From assembly GCF_004745575.1 (NCBI RefSeq), contig NZ_RPEM01000007.1, positions 106,661 through 170,660 on the forward strand: a stretch of DNA of 64,000 nucleotides. Direction: 5' to 3'. Positions 46,554-56,149 of the stretch are shown here, piece by piece (position 1 is the stretch's first letter; each line of letters opens with the position of its first letter). Source of the DNA: Pseudotabrizicola sediminis. Its GTDB lineage: Bacteria; Pseudomonadota; Alphaproteobacteria; Rhodobacterales; Rhodobacteraceae. Made by a program: the position numbers and the translations under genes. A model generated the notes under the pieces. It searched no databases. It saw only the letters and a program-made list of their open reading frames with translations, and was not told the DNA's origin.

Positions 46554-46674
46554 GTCCGGCCCCCGTTTCGTGCGACCCTGACCCAGCCGCGCGTCGGATG
46601 CAACCTGCCCGCGGGCACTGGAATTTCCCCGCGCCACCGCATAGCTTGCATCCGACCAAAGACCGGAGCGCCCC

Positions 46675-47247
46675 ATGCCAGACCCGAACCCCGCCGTTCT
46701 CGATTATCTGGCCAACCGCCGGTCACCGGGGGCCAAGACCTTCACCGCTCCGGTCCCCGACCACGACGCGCTGGTGCAGATCCTGACCCTTGCCACCCGG
46801 GTGCCAGATCATGGCAAGCTGGAACCCTGGCGAATGATCGTGCTGGACCGCGCCGCCATGGCGCGTCTGGCCGATCTGGCCGAGGCGCGGGCGCTCGCGC
46901 TAGACGGCGATGCCGAAAAGATCGAGAAAGGCCGGGGCCAGTTCGATCGCGGGCAGCTGGCGGTGGTGGTGATTTCGGCACCCAAACTGGCCGAGAAGGT
47001 GCCGCTGGCCGAACAGTTGCTGTCGGCGGGGGCCTTGTGCATGAACATCGTCCATGTGGCAACCGCCGCCGGCTGGGGGGCGTGCTGGCTGTCGGGTTGG
47101 CCGTCGCATGACGCCACCTTCCGGGCGCAGGCCTTTGGCTGCACGCCCGATGAAACCGTCGCGGGCATCATCCACATCGCCACCCCTGGGCCACTGGGGC
47201 CAGACCGGCCCCGGCCAGACCTGTCGCGGCTGGTCAGCTGGGGTTGA
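46675..47247 (+). CDS. Nitroreductase-family protein (YdjA-like)
   Basis: 190 residues, FMN-dependent oxidoreductase fold. FMN-contact blocks are RRSPGAKTF, RVPDHGKLEPWRM and GWGACWLSGWP. The short form resembles E. coli YdjA. Physiological substrate unknown. The next gene starts one base after its stop. Confidence 0.86.
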   Translation: MPDPNPAVLDYLANRRSPGAKTFTAPVPDHDALVQILTLATRVPDHGKLEPWRMIVLDRAAMARLADLAEARALALDGDAEKIEKGRGQFDRGQLAVVVISAPKLAEKVPLAEQLLSAGALCMNIVHVATAAGWGACWLSGWPSHDATFRAQAFGCTPDETVAGIIHIATPGPLGPDRPRPDLSRLVSWG

Positions 47248-47248
47248 G

Positions 47249-47941
47249 ATGATCATCGGCGATTTCCTCAAGGCGCTGCGGCAGTTGTCCGATCCCCGCT
47301 TCCGGCGCGTGATGGTGCTTGGCGTGCTGCTGTCGCTGGCGCTGCTGGTGGCGGTCTATGCAGGATTTCTGGTGCTGATCCAGACTTTCATCCCCGACAG
47401 CATCGCCATCCCCTTTGTCGGCCCGGTCGAGGGGCTGGATACGCTGCTGTCCTGGGGGTCGGCTTTGCTGATGATCGGGCTGTCGGTGTTTCTGATGATG
47501 CCGGTGGCTTCGGCCTTCACCGGGCTGTTTCTGGAAGATGTGGCGCAAGCGGTGGAAGACCGGCACTACCCCGCCCTGCCGCCCGCCCCCCGCATTCCGC
47601 TGGGCGACGCGCTGGTGGATGCAGCGAATTTCTTTGCCCTGCTGATCGCGGTCAATGCACTGGCGCTGATCCTTTATGCCTTTGCCGGGCCGTTCATTCC
47701 GGTGGTGTTCTGGGCGGTCAACGGGCTGCTGCTGGGGCGAGAATATTTCACGCTGGTCGCCATGCGGCGGCTGGGGCGGGAGAGGGCGAAGGCGCTGCGC
47801 AAGCAGCATTGGGGCAAGGTCTGGCTGGCGGGCACGCTGATGGCGGCGCCCTTGTCGGTGCCACTGGTCAACCTGCTGATCCCGGTGCTGGGGGCGGCCA
47901 CCTTTACCCATCTGTTCCACCGGCTGAACCGGGGGGTCTGA
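47249..47941 (+). CDS. EI24-domain (CysZ-like) membrane protein
   Basis: 230 residues with about five hydrophobic segments. The GREYFTLVAMRRL block near residue 165 is typical of the EI24/CysZ family; sulfate transport is the known role of CysZ but is not assured here. Starts one base after the nitroreductase stop, so they share a transcript. A CGCGCG/CGCGCG-type hairpin with T-rich loop follows. Confidence 0.82.
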   Translation: MIIGDFLKALRQLSDPRFRRVMVLGVLLSLALLVAVYAGFLVLIQTFIPDSIAIPFVGPVEGLDTLLSWGSALLMIGLSVFLMMPVASAFTGLFLEDVAQAVEDRHYPALPPAPRIPLGDALVDAANFFALLIAVNALALILYAFAGPFIPVVFWAVNGLLLGREYFTLVAMRRLGRERAKALRKQHWGKVWLAGTLMAAPLSVPLVNLLIPVLGAATFTHLFHRLNRGV

Positions 47942-48000
47942 TAGGGTCCGCGCGAGGGGTTTTTCCCGCGCGTGGTTTGTTCCAAAGTCTGCCCCCCGGT

Positions 48001-48030
48001 CCTGCCGGGATATTATGGGACTGAAAATGG
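48001..48030 (+). repeat. Dispersed intergenic element, divergent copy D
   Basis: GCCGGGATATTATGGGACTG and the following AAAATGG resemble copies A and B at about two thirds of positions. It lies just after the EI24 gene. The weakest of the four copies. Confidence 0.3.
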
Positions 48031-48149
48031 GCTGGGGTGCGGGGTTCGCCCAATACCCGCTTTCGGGCAGCGATTTCTGTTTGCGTCCTGTCGCACTGAA
48101 GGGATCCGGCGCGCGCCCTTGACGGATGCGCGCCGACAGCACCGGTGCC

Positions 48150-50039
48150 TTACGCCGCCCAGTCCCACGGGCTGGTGAACCCGCCCAGCGCCTCGGTGAC
48201 CTTTGCGTTCTCGACCTCGCCCGTCTTGCTCAGCTTGGCGACCAGACCGCGCTTCTTGTCTTCGGCCACCATGGCGACGGTGGCGGGGATACCGGCCTTG
48301 GCCAGCGCCTCGTCATAGACGCGGGTGATGGCCATGCGGCGCAGGTCGGGTTTGAAGACCTTGCCCACAGCGGTTTTGGGTACCTCGGACAGGATCTCGA
48401 TGTGTTTAGGCAGCGCCGCGCGTTCGTGGATGTGGTTGGTGGCATACTCCATCAAGTCGGCCACGGTGGCGGTGGAGCCTTTGACCAGCTCGACATAGGC
48501 CGCCGGCAATTCACCGGAATGCGCGTCGGGCTGGCCGATGGCACCGACCACGGCCACCGCCTCATGCCCCATCAGCGCTTCCTCGATGATCGCAGGGTCG
48601 ATGTTGTGGCCGCCACGGATGATCAGATCCTTGGCGCGGCCGGTGATGAACAGGTACCCATCGGCGTCGATCCGCCCCAGGTCGCCGGTGCGCAGAAAGC
48701 GGCCTTCGGCGAACAGATCCTTGTTCTTGTCAACCTCGGTGTAGGTCGAGCCTTCGAACACGCCGGGGTTGGCGACACAGATCTCGCCGACCTCATCCAC
48801 GTTGCATTCGCGGAAGCCTTCGGCCGTCTGGATCAGGATGCGGACATGGCTGTAGGGAAACGGCAGCCCGACCGAGCCGATCTTTTTCACCCCGCCCGGT
48901 GGGTTGATCGACACAAGGCAGGTGCATTCGGTCAGCCCGTAGCCTTCGACAATCTCGATCCCCGTTTCCTTCTTGAAGCGGTTGTAAAGCTCTACCGGCA
49001 GCGGCGACGAGCCGGAAAACGCACTGCGCAAGCTGGAAATATCGGCATCCACCGGGCGCTGCATCAGCGCCGACAGGGCGGTGGGCACCGTGATCATGTA
49101 GGTGGCCTTGTAGCGTTCGATCAGCTTCCAGAAGTTGTCGAACACGCCGTCACCGCGATAGCCTGCGGGCGTCGGGAACACCACATGCGCGCCTGATGTG
49201 ATCATGCTCATCAGGATCGGATAGGCGGCGAAGACGTGAAACAGCGGCAGCGGGCACATCACCACATCATCGGGCTTGAACAACAGCTCTGCCCCCAGCC
49301 AGCCGTTGTAGACCATGCCCGACACCTTGTGCTGCGCCACCTTTGGCATGCCGGTGGTGCCGCCGGTGTGGAAATAGGCGGCGACGCGGTCATGCTTCTC
49401 ATCGGCGAAGGTCAGGCGGTCGGCGGGCTGGCGGGCCAGTTCGGTGGTGAAATTGCGCACATTGGCGGAATGGCTGGTGGGATTCTTGGGCCGGATCAGC
49501 GGCACGATGTATTTCTTGGCACCCGACAGGTAGCGCACCAGATCGACCTCGAGCACGGTTTTCACCGTTGGCGCATGGCGCACGGCCTGCGCCACCTTCT
49601 GCGCCAGATCGGTCTTGGGGAACGGACGCAGGGTGACGACGACCTTGGCCTTGGTTTCGCGCAGGATGGCGCTGATCTGTTCGGGTTCCAGCAGCGGGTT
49701 GATCGGGTTGACGATGCCCGCCACCGCGCCGCCGATCAGGGTGACGGCGGTTTCGAGCGCATTGGGCAGCACATAGGCCACCACATCGGTTGGGCCGATG
49801 CCAAGGCTGCGGAACAGGTTGGCGGCCTGGGTGACCTGGCCGTGCAATTCGGCCCAGCTGAGGGTTTCGCGTTTGGTATCGGCCCCCGACAGCAGCTGAT
49901 AGCTGATGGCGGGGTGGGCACCATGCGCGGCCTTTGTTGTGCTGATACAGTCATACATCGTGCGTGCCACCGGGCGGTCTGCCCATGACATCTCGGCCTC
50001 GGTCGCGGCGATATCCTCGCGCGTGACGAATTTTTCCAT
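48150..50039 (-). CDS. Acyl-CoA synthetase (AMP-forming)
   Basis: 629 residues, ANL superfamily. The phosphate loop FHTGGTTGMPKVAQHK, adenine block GYGLTECT and hinge TGDLGRIDADGYLFITGRAKDLIIRGG are all present, so it should be active. Slightly long because of an extended N-terminus and a tail after the usual catalytic lysine region (VPKTAVGKVFKPDLRR). Substrate cannot be told; it resembles fatty- or aryl-acid CoA ligases (FcsA-like). Start MEKFVTRED at 50039 after AGGGGAGGGG. Confidence 0.9.
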   Translation of the reverse strand: MEKFVTREDIAATEAEMSWADRPVARTMYDCISTTKAAHGAHPAISYQLLSGADTKRETLSWAELHGQVTQAANLFRSLGIGPTDVVAYVLPNALETAVTLIGGAVAGIVNPINPLLEPEQISAILRETKAKVVVTLRPFPKTDLAQKVAQAVRHAPTVKTVLEVDLVRYLSGAKKYIVPLIRPKNPTSHSANVRNFTTELARQPADRLTFADEKHDRVAAYFHTGGTTGMPKVAQHKVSGMVYNGWLGAELLFKPDDVVMCPLPLFHVFAAYPILMSMITSGAHVVFPTPAGYRGDGVFDNFWKLIERYKATYMITVPTALSALMQRPVDADISSLRSAFSGSSPLPVELYNRFKKETGIEIVEGYGLTECTCLVSINPPGGVKKIGSVGLPFPYSHVRILIQTAEGFRECNVDEVGEICVANPGVFEGSTYTEVDKNKDLFAEGRFLRTGDLGRIDADGYLFITGRAKDLIIRGGHNIDPAIIEEALMGHEAVAVVGAIGQPDAHSGELPAAYVELVKGSTATVADLMEYATNHIHERAALPKHIEILSEVPKTAVGKVFKPDLRRMAITRVYDEALAKAGIPATVAMVAEDKKRGLVAKLSKTGEVENAKVTEALGGFTSPWDWAA

Positions 50040-50192
50040 TGGTCCCCTCCCCTGTGGTCCCTCTGCAGCCCCGTTGATGGGGGGCCTGTTTTCCCTGTGG
50101 CCTACAATGTGGGCAAACGGGCGGTTTGCCAAGCGCTGGCGGGCGGTGAAAACGCAACGTCAAAGCGCTGTCGGCAACCGACAGAGGGCAGG

Positions 50193-50220
50193 AAAAAGGC
50201 GGCCCCACCGGGGCCGCCTT
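50193..50220 (-). terminator. Terminator after the LysM gene
   Basis: On the minus strand an 11-bp AAGGCGGCCCC/GGGGCCGCCTT stem with a 3-base loop followed by TTTT. Confidence 0.88.
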
Positions 50221-50242
50221 GTGCCATCGGCCTCGGGCCGGA

Positions 50243-50677
50243 TCAGGCAGGGATGCGCAGCATCTGACCGGGATAGATCTTGTCGGGGTGCTGGAGCATC
50301 GGCTTGTTGGCCTCGAAAATCTCCATGTAGCGGTTGGCATTGCCAAGATGGGCTTTTGCGATGACCGACAGGTTTTCGCCTTTTGTCACGGTGTGGAACA
50401 CAGGCTCTGCGCCGTCATCCTCGTCTTCTGCCTCGACCGAGGCAACACCGGCGACATTACCGACGGCGAGGATGACCTTTTCCTTCATCTCTGCCGATAC
50501 GGCCTTGCCTTCGACGGTGACCTTGTCGCCATCGACCTTGATATCAAGCCCGGTGGTGTCAAGACCCAGATCCTTGATCTCGGCTTTCAGCGCCTCTGGC
50601 TCCGGCATTTCGGCCGCTTCGGCCTTGCCGCCGAACAGCGATTTGCCCGCGTCCTTTACGAAACTCCACACACCCAT
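50243..50677 (-). CDS. lysM: BON-LysM protein (Kbp/YgaU-like)
   Basis: 144 residues without a signal peptide. A BON domain spans about 25-80 and a LysM domain 93-143 (HTVTKGENLSVIAKAHLGNANRYMEIFEANKPML). The arrangement equals E. coli Kbp (YgaU), a cytoplasmic potassium-binding protein induced by osmotic stress. A similar role is likely but unproven. Confidence 0.9.
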   Translation of the reverse strand: MGVWSFVKDAGKSLFGGKAEAAEMPEPEALKAEIKDLGLDTTGLDIKVDGDKVTVEGKAVSAEMKEKVILAVGNVAGVASVEAEDEDDGAEPVFHTVTKGENLSVIAKAHLGNANRYMEIFEANKPMLQHPDKIYPGQMLRIPA

Positions 50678-50812
50678 CGGTATCTCCTGTCATCCTGTTG
50701 CGGTCCGCGCGGCGGGTGCCGCGACCGTTGGGGCAACCCTATGGCGGGTTCAGATCAAAGCACAATGACGGTGGCGCGCCATCGGCGGGAAAATGTCTGC
50801 GGGCTTTCCCCC

Positions 50813-52594
50813 TCAGGCCGCGCCGTCCGTGAACTGCAGGCGCGCGAGGCGGGCGTAAAGGCCGCCCTCGGCGACCAGATCGTCATGCTTGCCCTGCGCC
50901 ACGATGCGCCCCTGATCGAAGACCACGATCCGGTCGGCGCGTTTGACGGTGGCAAGCCGGTGCGCCACCACCAAAGTCGTGCGGCCTATCGCCAGCGTTT
51001 CGACCGCCGATTGCACCAGCCGTTCGGATTCGGCGTCGAGCGCGGAGGTGGCTTCATCCAGCAGCAGCACCGGCGCGTCACGCAGGATGGCGCGGGCGAT
51101 GGCAATGCGCTGCTTTTGCCCGCCTGACAGCATGACGCCGCGTTCGCCAAGGTAAGTGTCATACCCCTGCGGCAGCAGGCTTATGAACTCATGCGCGGCG
51201 GCGGCGCGGGCGGCGGACTCTACCTGCGCATCGGTGGCGTCCGGTTTGCCAAAGCGGATGTTGTCGCGGGCCGAGGTGGCAAAGATCACCGGGTCCTGCG
51301 GCACCAGCGACAGCGACTGGCGGAAATCGGTGCGGTCAAGATCGCGCAGATCGACCCCGTCCAGCAGCACGGCACCCTGTTGCGGATCATAGAACCGCAG
51401 CAGCAGTTGCAGGATCGTGGTCTTGCCCGCGCCCGAGGGGCCGACCAGCGCCACCGTCTCGCCGGGGCGGACATGCAGGGAGATGCCGTCCAGCGCCGAG
51501 GTGTCTGGCCGGGCCGGATAGCGGAAGGTTACCGCATCAAACCGGATGTCGCCCCGCACCGGGCGCGGCAGCGCCTTTGGCTGGGCCGGGTCTTTCACCG
51601 GATCGGTGGCGTGCAAGAGTTCCACCAAACGTTCGGTGGCACCGGCAGCGCGCTGCAGTTCACCCCAGATTTCAGACAGCGCGCCGACCGATCCGGCCAC
51701 CATGATGGCGTAGATCACGAACTGGATCAGTTCCCCCGCTGTCATGGCCCCGGCGCGCACATCGCGCGCACCCATCCACAGCACGCCCACAATGCCGGTG
51801 AATACCAGAAAGATCACAAAGATCGTCAGCACGGCACGGGTGCCGATGCGGGTCTTGGCCGAGGCAAAGCTTTTCTCCGTCACTTCGGCAAAAGCGGCGC
51901 GGGTCTGGCTTTCATGGGTGAAGGCCTGCACCGTCTGCACCGAAGACAGCGCCTCGGAGGCGGAACCGGAGGAATTGGCGATCCAGTCCTGATTCTCGCG
52001 CCCCAAGGTGCGCAACCGGCGGCCCAGAATGATGATCGGCACCACAACCACCGGCACGATCAGCAACACCAGCCCCGCCAGCTTGGCCGAGGTCAGCAGC
52101 ATCAAGACCAGCCCGCCCAGCAGGATCAGGCTGTTGCGCAGCGCAATCGAGACCGATGATCCGAGCAGCGACAGGATCAGCGTGGTGTCGGTGGTGATAC
52201 GGCTGAGCACCTCGCCCGTCATGATGCGTTCGAAAAACGCGGGGGACAGCATCAGCACGCGGTCGAAAAGCGCACGGCGGATGTCGGCCACCACCCGCTC
52301 ACCCAACCGGGTGACAAGGTAGTAGCGCATGCCAGAGCCAAAGGCGAACAGTCCGGCGATGATGATGGCCGCCCCGAAATACTGGTCAAGGATCACCACA
52401 TCGGCGTTGAAATTGTCGACCACCCGGCGCACCGCCAACGGCAACACAAGACTGACAGCGGCTGTCAGGATCAGCGCGAGCAGCGCCAATACCAGAAGGG
52501 GCCGGTAGGGGTGCAGAAACGGCAGCAGCCCGCCAAGGGCGCTGACCTGTTTCGATTTTGCGCGGTCCTCGGTCACAATGGGTGTGCGTGCCAT
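50813..52594 (-). CDS. ABC exporter, MsbA-like half transporter
   Basis: 593 residues: six transmembrane helices (residues 25-330) fused to an ATPase with Walker A GPSGAGKTT, signature MLSGGQKQR and Walker B LLLDEATSALD. Works as a homodimer. The sequence suits the lipid A/multidrug exporter group; cargo unknown. Single-gene unit. Confidence 0.91.
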   Translation of the reverse strand: MARTPIVTEDRAKSKQVSALGGLLPFLHPYRPLLVLALLALILTAAVSLVLPLAVRRVVDNFNADVVILDQYFGAAIIIAGLFAFGSGMRYYLVTRLGERVVADIRRALFDRVLMLSPAFFERIMTGEVLSRITTDTTLILSLLGSSVSIALRNSLILLGGLVLMLLTSAKLAGLVLLIVPVVVVPIIILGRRLRTLGRENQDWIANSSGSASEALSSVQTVQAFTHESQTRAAFAEVTEKSFASAKTRIGTRAVLTIFVIFLVFTGIVGVLWMGARDVRAGAMTAGELIQFVIYAIMVAGSVGALSEIWGELQRAAGATERLVELLHATDPVKDPAQPKALPRPVRGDIRFDAVTFRYPARPDTSALDGISLHVRPGETVALVGPSGAGKTTILQLLLRFYDPQQGAVLLDGVDLRDLDRTDFRQSLSLVPQDPVIFATSARDNIRFGKPDATDAQVESAARAAAAHEFISLLPQGYDTYLGERGVMLSGGQKQRIAIARAILRDAPVLLLDEATSALDAESERLVQSAVETLAIGRTTLVVAHRLATVKRADRIVVFDQGRIVAQGKHDDLVAEGGLYARLARLQFTDGAA

Positions 52595-52723
52595 ATTGTC
52601 CTGCCTTGTTGTGCTGCGGGTTTAGGCAACCGGGGCCACCGGGGCAAGCACCCCATTTGCCGCGCCTTGTGCGGTCCGGCGGCGCGCGGCGACGGCCGGG
52701 GGTGCTGGCGGCATCTGTATTGG

Positions 52724-52759
52724 CCTCCGGCGGGAGTATTTGGGAAAGGTGCAATGAAG
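52724..52759 (+). repeat. Dispersed intergenic element, copy C
   Basis: CCTCCGGCGGGAGTATTTGG, continuing GAAAGGTGCAATGAAG, is related to copies A and B (GGGATATTT...GATGAAG). I recall elements of this wording being frequent in Rhodobacteraceae intergenic DNA; this cannot be checked here. Lies before the alpha/beta hydrolase operon. Confidence 0.45.
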
Positions 52760-52864
52760 GGCGTGGGGGGGTGCGCGGTGGATGGGAACTTGCAGGCAAG
52801 GCGCGCTTGGGCTTTATCTGCTGCGGGGGATTTGCCTGCCCCGATGGACCCAAGGAGCCTGCCC

Positions 52865-53689
52865 ATGACCGCGTTTTTCACTGCACCGGATGGCGCGCGT
52901 CTGGCCTATGATGACCGGGGCGAGGGCATGCCGGTGCTTTGCCTGCCCGGGTTGACCCGGACCATGGGGGATTTCGACTACATGCTGCCGCACCTGCCGC
53001 CCTGCAGGGTGATCCGGATGGATTACCGGGGGCGCGGGGAAAGCGCCTGGACCGGGGTGGGCACCTATACCGTGCCGGTGGAGGCGACTGATGCACTGGC
53101 GTTGCTCGACCATCTGGGGGTAAATCGGGCGGCGGTCATCGGCACCTCACGCGGCGGGCTGATCGGGATGATGCTGGCGGCGGTGGCCCGACCGCGTGTG
53201 GCGGGACTGTTGCTCAACGATGTGGGGCCAGAGATTCACCAGCCGGGGCTTGCGCGGATTTTCGACTATGTCGGGCGCAATCCGGCACCGCGGACCCATG
53301 CGGCGCTGGCAGCAGCCTTGCCCGGCGTGATGCCGGGATTTGCGGCTGTGCCAGCCAGCCGCTGGCTGGAAGAGGCAAAGCTGCATTACGTTGAGACGCC
53401 AGATGGCCTGCGCATCACCTATGACCCTGCATTGCGCGACGCGTTTCTGGCGGCGTTTCAGGGGCCAGCGGTGGACTTGTGGCCGCTGTTCGACGCCTGC
53501 GCCGGATTGCCGCTGGCACTGATCCGGGGGGCGAATTCTGACTTGCTGTCGATGGAAACGGCGGCAGAAATGCGCCGTCGCCGCCCTGACATGATCTTTG
53601 CCGAAGTGCCGGACCGCGCGCATATTCCGTTTCTGGATGAACCCGAGGCGGTGGCGGTGATCCACGATTTTCTGGGAGCCTGCGCATGA
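52865..53689 (+). CDS. Alpha/beta hydrolase
   Basis: 274 residues. Nucleophile elbow GTSRGG (serine near residue 99), the acid probably in the LIRGANSDLL strand region and histidine in DRAHIPFLDEP. AAGGAG stands 7 bases before ATG 52865; the longer frame upstream crosses a repeat and is rejected. First of five tightly packed genes that overlap or nearly abut. Substrate unknown. Confidence 0.85.
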   Translation: MTAFFTAPDGARLAYDDRGEGMPVLCLPGLTRTMGDFDYMLPHLPPCRVIRMDYRGRGESAWTGVGTYTVPVEATDALALLDHLGVNRAAVIGTSRGGLIGMMLAAVARPRVAGLLLNDVGPEIHQPGLARIFDYVGRNPAPRTHAALAAALPGVMPGFAAVPASRWLEEAKLHYVETPDGLRITYDPALRDAFLAAFQGPAVDLWPLFDACAGLPLALIRGANSDLLSMETAAEMRRRRPDMIFAEVPDRAHIPFLDEPEAVAVIHDFLGACA

Positions 53690-54642
53690 ATTTTGCGATG
53701 ATCGAGGCGGCGGCGGCACGGTTGGCAGGGCATGCGCGGTTGACGCCCCTGCTGAACGCGCCGTTGCTCGATGCTGCTTTTGGCAAGCGGATTTTTGTTA
53801 AGGCGGAGTGCCTGCAGGTGACCGGCTCGTTCAAATTCCGCGGCGCATGGTCGGCGGTGTCGGCGCTGCCTGCGGCGACGCGCGGTGTGCTGGCCTATTC
53901 CTCGGGCAACCACGGGCAGGGCGTGGCCTTGGCCGCAGCAAAGCATGGACTGACGGCGGTGGTGGTGATGCCATCCGATGCCCCAGAGGTGAAGGTTGCC
54001 AATACAAAGGCTTACGGGGCAGAGGTGGTGCTCTATGACCGCGCGACCGAGGACCGCGATGCTATAGGCGCCGCGCTGTGTGCCGAACGCGGTCTGGTGC
54101 TGATCAAGCCGTTTGACAATGAACAGGTGATTGCGGGGCAAGGCACGGTAGGGCTGGAGATTGCAGATCAGGCCCGCGCTGTGGGCATTGACGCCGCCGA
54201 TGTGCTGGTCTGCTGTGGCGGGGGCGGGCTTTCGGCGGGGATCGCGCTGGCGCTGGAGGCGCAGGCTCCGGGCCTGCGGCTGCGCACGGTGGAACCGGTC
54301 GGGTTTGACGACATGGCCCGGTCGCTGGTGGCGGGGTCGCGCCTGCGCAACGCAAGCACATCCGGCTCGGTCTGCGATGCGATCCTGACGCCCAGCCCGG
54401 GAGAGCTGACATTCCCGGTGTTGCAGCGCTTGGCCGGGCCGGGGATCGCCGTAACCGATGATCAGGCGTTGCAGGCGATGGCCCTTGCCTTCACCCATCT
54501 GCGCATCGTGCTCGAACCCGGCGGGGCTGTGGCACTGGCGGCGGCGCTGGTTGCGGACACGGAGGGTCCGGTGATCTGCGTGGCCAGCGGCGGCAATGCT
54601 GATCCTTCGCTGTTCCGCGACGCGCTGGCGCGGTTCGGCTGA
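53686..54642 (+). CDS. Threonine/serine dehydratase-like PLP enzyme
   Basis: 318 residues, fold-type II PLP protein. The PLP lysine is in TGSFKFRGA and the phosphate-binding loop is CGGGGLSAG. It lacks the C-terminal ACT regulatory domain of biosynthetic IlvA, so it is the short catabolic or serine-racemase-like form. Overlaps the previous stop by four bases and lies 3 bases before the next gene. Confidence 0.88.
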   Translation: MNFAMIEAAAARLAGHARLTPLLNAPLLDAAFGKRIFVKAECLQVTGSFKFRGAWSAVSALPAATRGVLAYSSGNHGQGVALAAAKHGLTAVVVMPSDAPEVKVANTKAYGAEVVLYDRATEDRDAIGAALCAERGLVLIKPFDNEQVIAGQGTVGLEIADQARAVGIDAADVLVCCGGGGLSAGIALALEAQAPGLRLRTVEPVGFDDMARSLVAGSRLRNASTSGSVCDAILTPSPGELTFPVLQRLAGPGIAVTDDQALQAMALAFTHLRIVLEPGGAVALAAALVADTEGPVICVASGGNADPSLFRDALARFG

Positions 54643-54645
54643 GCC

Positions 54646-55431
54646 ATGGCGCTGGTGTTCTTTCCCGACCTGCGGCTGAACATGGAGCTTTCCGGGCCGG
54701 AAAGTGCGGCCCCGGTCGTGCTGCTGCACGGGCTTGGCACCCATCTGCGGCTTTGGGATGGCGTCGTGGCGCGGCTGCCCCGGCATCGCATCCTGCGGCT
54801 GGACATGCGCGGGCATGGTTTGTCGGATGTGCCGCAGGGCCCCTATGCCATGGGTGCGCTGATCCATGATGTTGAACGGGTGATGGCGCAGGTGGGCCTG
54901 CGCGACGCGGTGGTGGTCGGCCATTCGGTCGGCGGGATGATCGCGCAGGGGCTGGCGGTCAAGCGGCTGGATCTGGTACGCGGCATGGTGCTGTGCAACA
55001 CCGCCGCGCGGATCGGGATTGCCTCACAATGGCAGGCGCGGATTGATGCGGTGCGCGCAGGCGGGATGGAGGGTATCGCCGATGCCACCATGGCGCGCTG
55101 GTCAGGCCGGAACTGGCGAGATCTGCCCGACCTTGCGCAGCGTCGTGCCATGCTGCTGGCCACCCCGCCCGAAGGCTGGATGGGCGTGGCGGCGGCGATT
55201 GCGGGCACCGATTTCTACACGCCGACTGCGGGGCTGACCCTGCCGACCCTTGCCATTGCCGGGATCAGTGACGGTGCCACCCCGCCCGATCTGGTCAAGG
55301 AAACCGCCGATCTGATCCTTGGCAGCCGGTTCCAGCTGATTCGTGGCGCGGGTCATCTGCCGATGCTGGACCAGCCTGACAGCTATGCCACCGCCCTGAG
55401 CGCGTTTCTGGAGAGTATCGGCCATGTCTGA
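54646..55431 (+). CDS. Alpha/beta hydrolase, 3-oxoadipate enol-lactonase-like
   Basis: 261 residues. VVLLHGLGTHLRLWD, LRLDMRGHGLSD, nucleophile GHSVGG, and catalytic histidine in RGAGHLPMLDQP give a full triad. The sequence is close to PcaD, but no other beta-ketoadipate genes are adjacent, so the pathway is not assured. Confidence 0.82.
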   Translation: MALVFFPDLRLNMELSGPESAAPVVLLHGLGTHLRLWDGVVARLPRHRILRLDMRGHGLSDVPQGPYAMGALIHDVERVMAQVGLRDAVVVGHSVGGMIAQGLAVKRLDLVRGMVLCNTAARIGIASQWQARIDAVRAGGMEGIADATMARWSGRNWRDLPDLAQRRAMLLATPPEGWMGVAAAIAGTDFYTPTAGLTLPTLAIAGISDGATPPDLVKETADLILGSRFQLIRGAGHLPMLDQPDSYATALSAFLESIGHV

Positions 55432-56149
55432 CTTCCTGCTGATCCACGGTTCCTGCCACGGGGCGTGGTGCTGGCACCGGGTGATCCCGGCGCTTGCGGC
55501 ACTTGGCCATAACGCCCGCGCCATCGACCTGCCCGGCCATGGCCGCGACCACACGCCCGCAAGCGCGGTAACGCTGGACGCCTATGCGCAGGCGATCTGC
55601 GCCGCGTTGACCGGCCCGACGATTGTGGTCGGCCATTCCATGGCCGGTTACCCGATCACCGCAGCCGCCGAAGCCGACCCGACCCATATTGCCGCGCTGG
55701 TCTACCTCTGCGCCTATGCGCCCGTGTCGGGGATGACGCTGGGCGACATGCGCCGCGCAGGCCCGCGCCAGCCGCTGGCCCCGGCGATCCGCATCGACAA
55801 AGCCGCTGGCACCTTCAGCTTCGACCCCGCCCAGACCGATGCGCTGTTCTACCACGATTGCGACGCGCAGGCGCAGGCACTGGCCAGCCTGTGCCTGACG
55901 CCGCAACCTATTGCGCCGCAGGAAACCGCGCTCACCCTAACCCCGCGCAGCCAGTCCCTGCCCCGCCACTACATCCGCTGCACGGATGACCGCGCCATCC
56001 CACCCGAGTATCAGGCGGTGATGGAGCTGTCGGTGCCGCAGGCGCAGCGCACAACTCTGGCCGCCTCGCATTCGCCGTTCTTCGCCTGCCCCGAGGCGCT
56101 GGCCCAGCGCCTGCACCAGATCGCCCTGTCCACCGGGGCCACCCCGTGA
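55424..56149 (+). CDS. Alpha/beta hydrolase, hydroxynitrile-lyase/methylesterase-like
   Basis: 241 residues. The opening FLLIHGSCHGAWCWHRVIPAL and nucleophile GHSMAG resemble the plant esterase (MES/HNL) and EstC-type group; C-terminal histidine in ASHSPFF. Overlaps the previous gene by eight bases and the MFS gene by four. Confidence 0.83.
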   Translation: MSDFLLIHGSCHGAWCWHRVIPALAALGHNARAIDLPGHGRDHTPASAVTLDAYAQAICAALTGPTIVVGHSMAGYPITAAAEADPTHIAALVYLCAYAPVSGMTLGDMRRAGPRQPLAPAIRIDKAAGTFSFDPAQTDALFYHDCDAQAQALASLCLTPQPIAPQETALTLTPRSQSLPRHYIRCTDDRAIPPEYQAVMELSVPQAQRTTLAASHSPFFACPEALAQRLHQIALSTGATP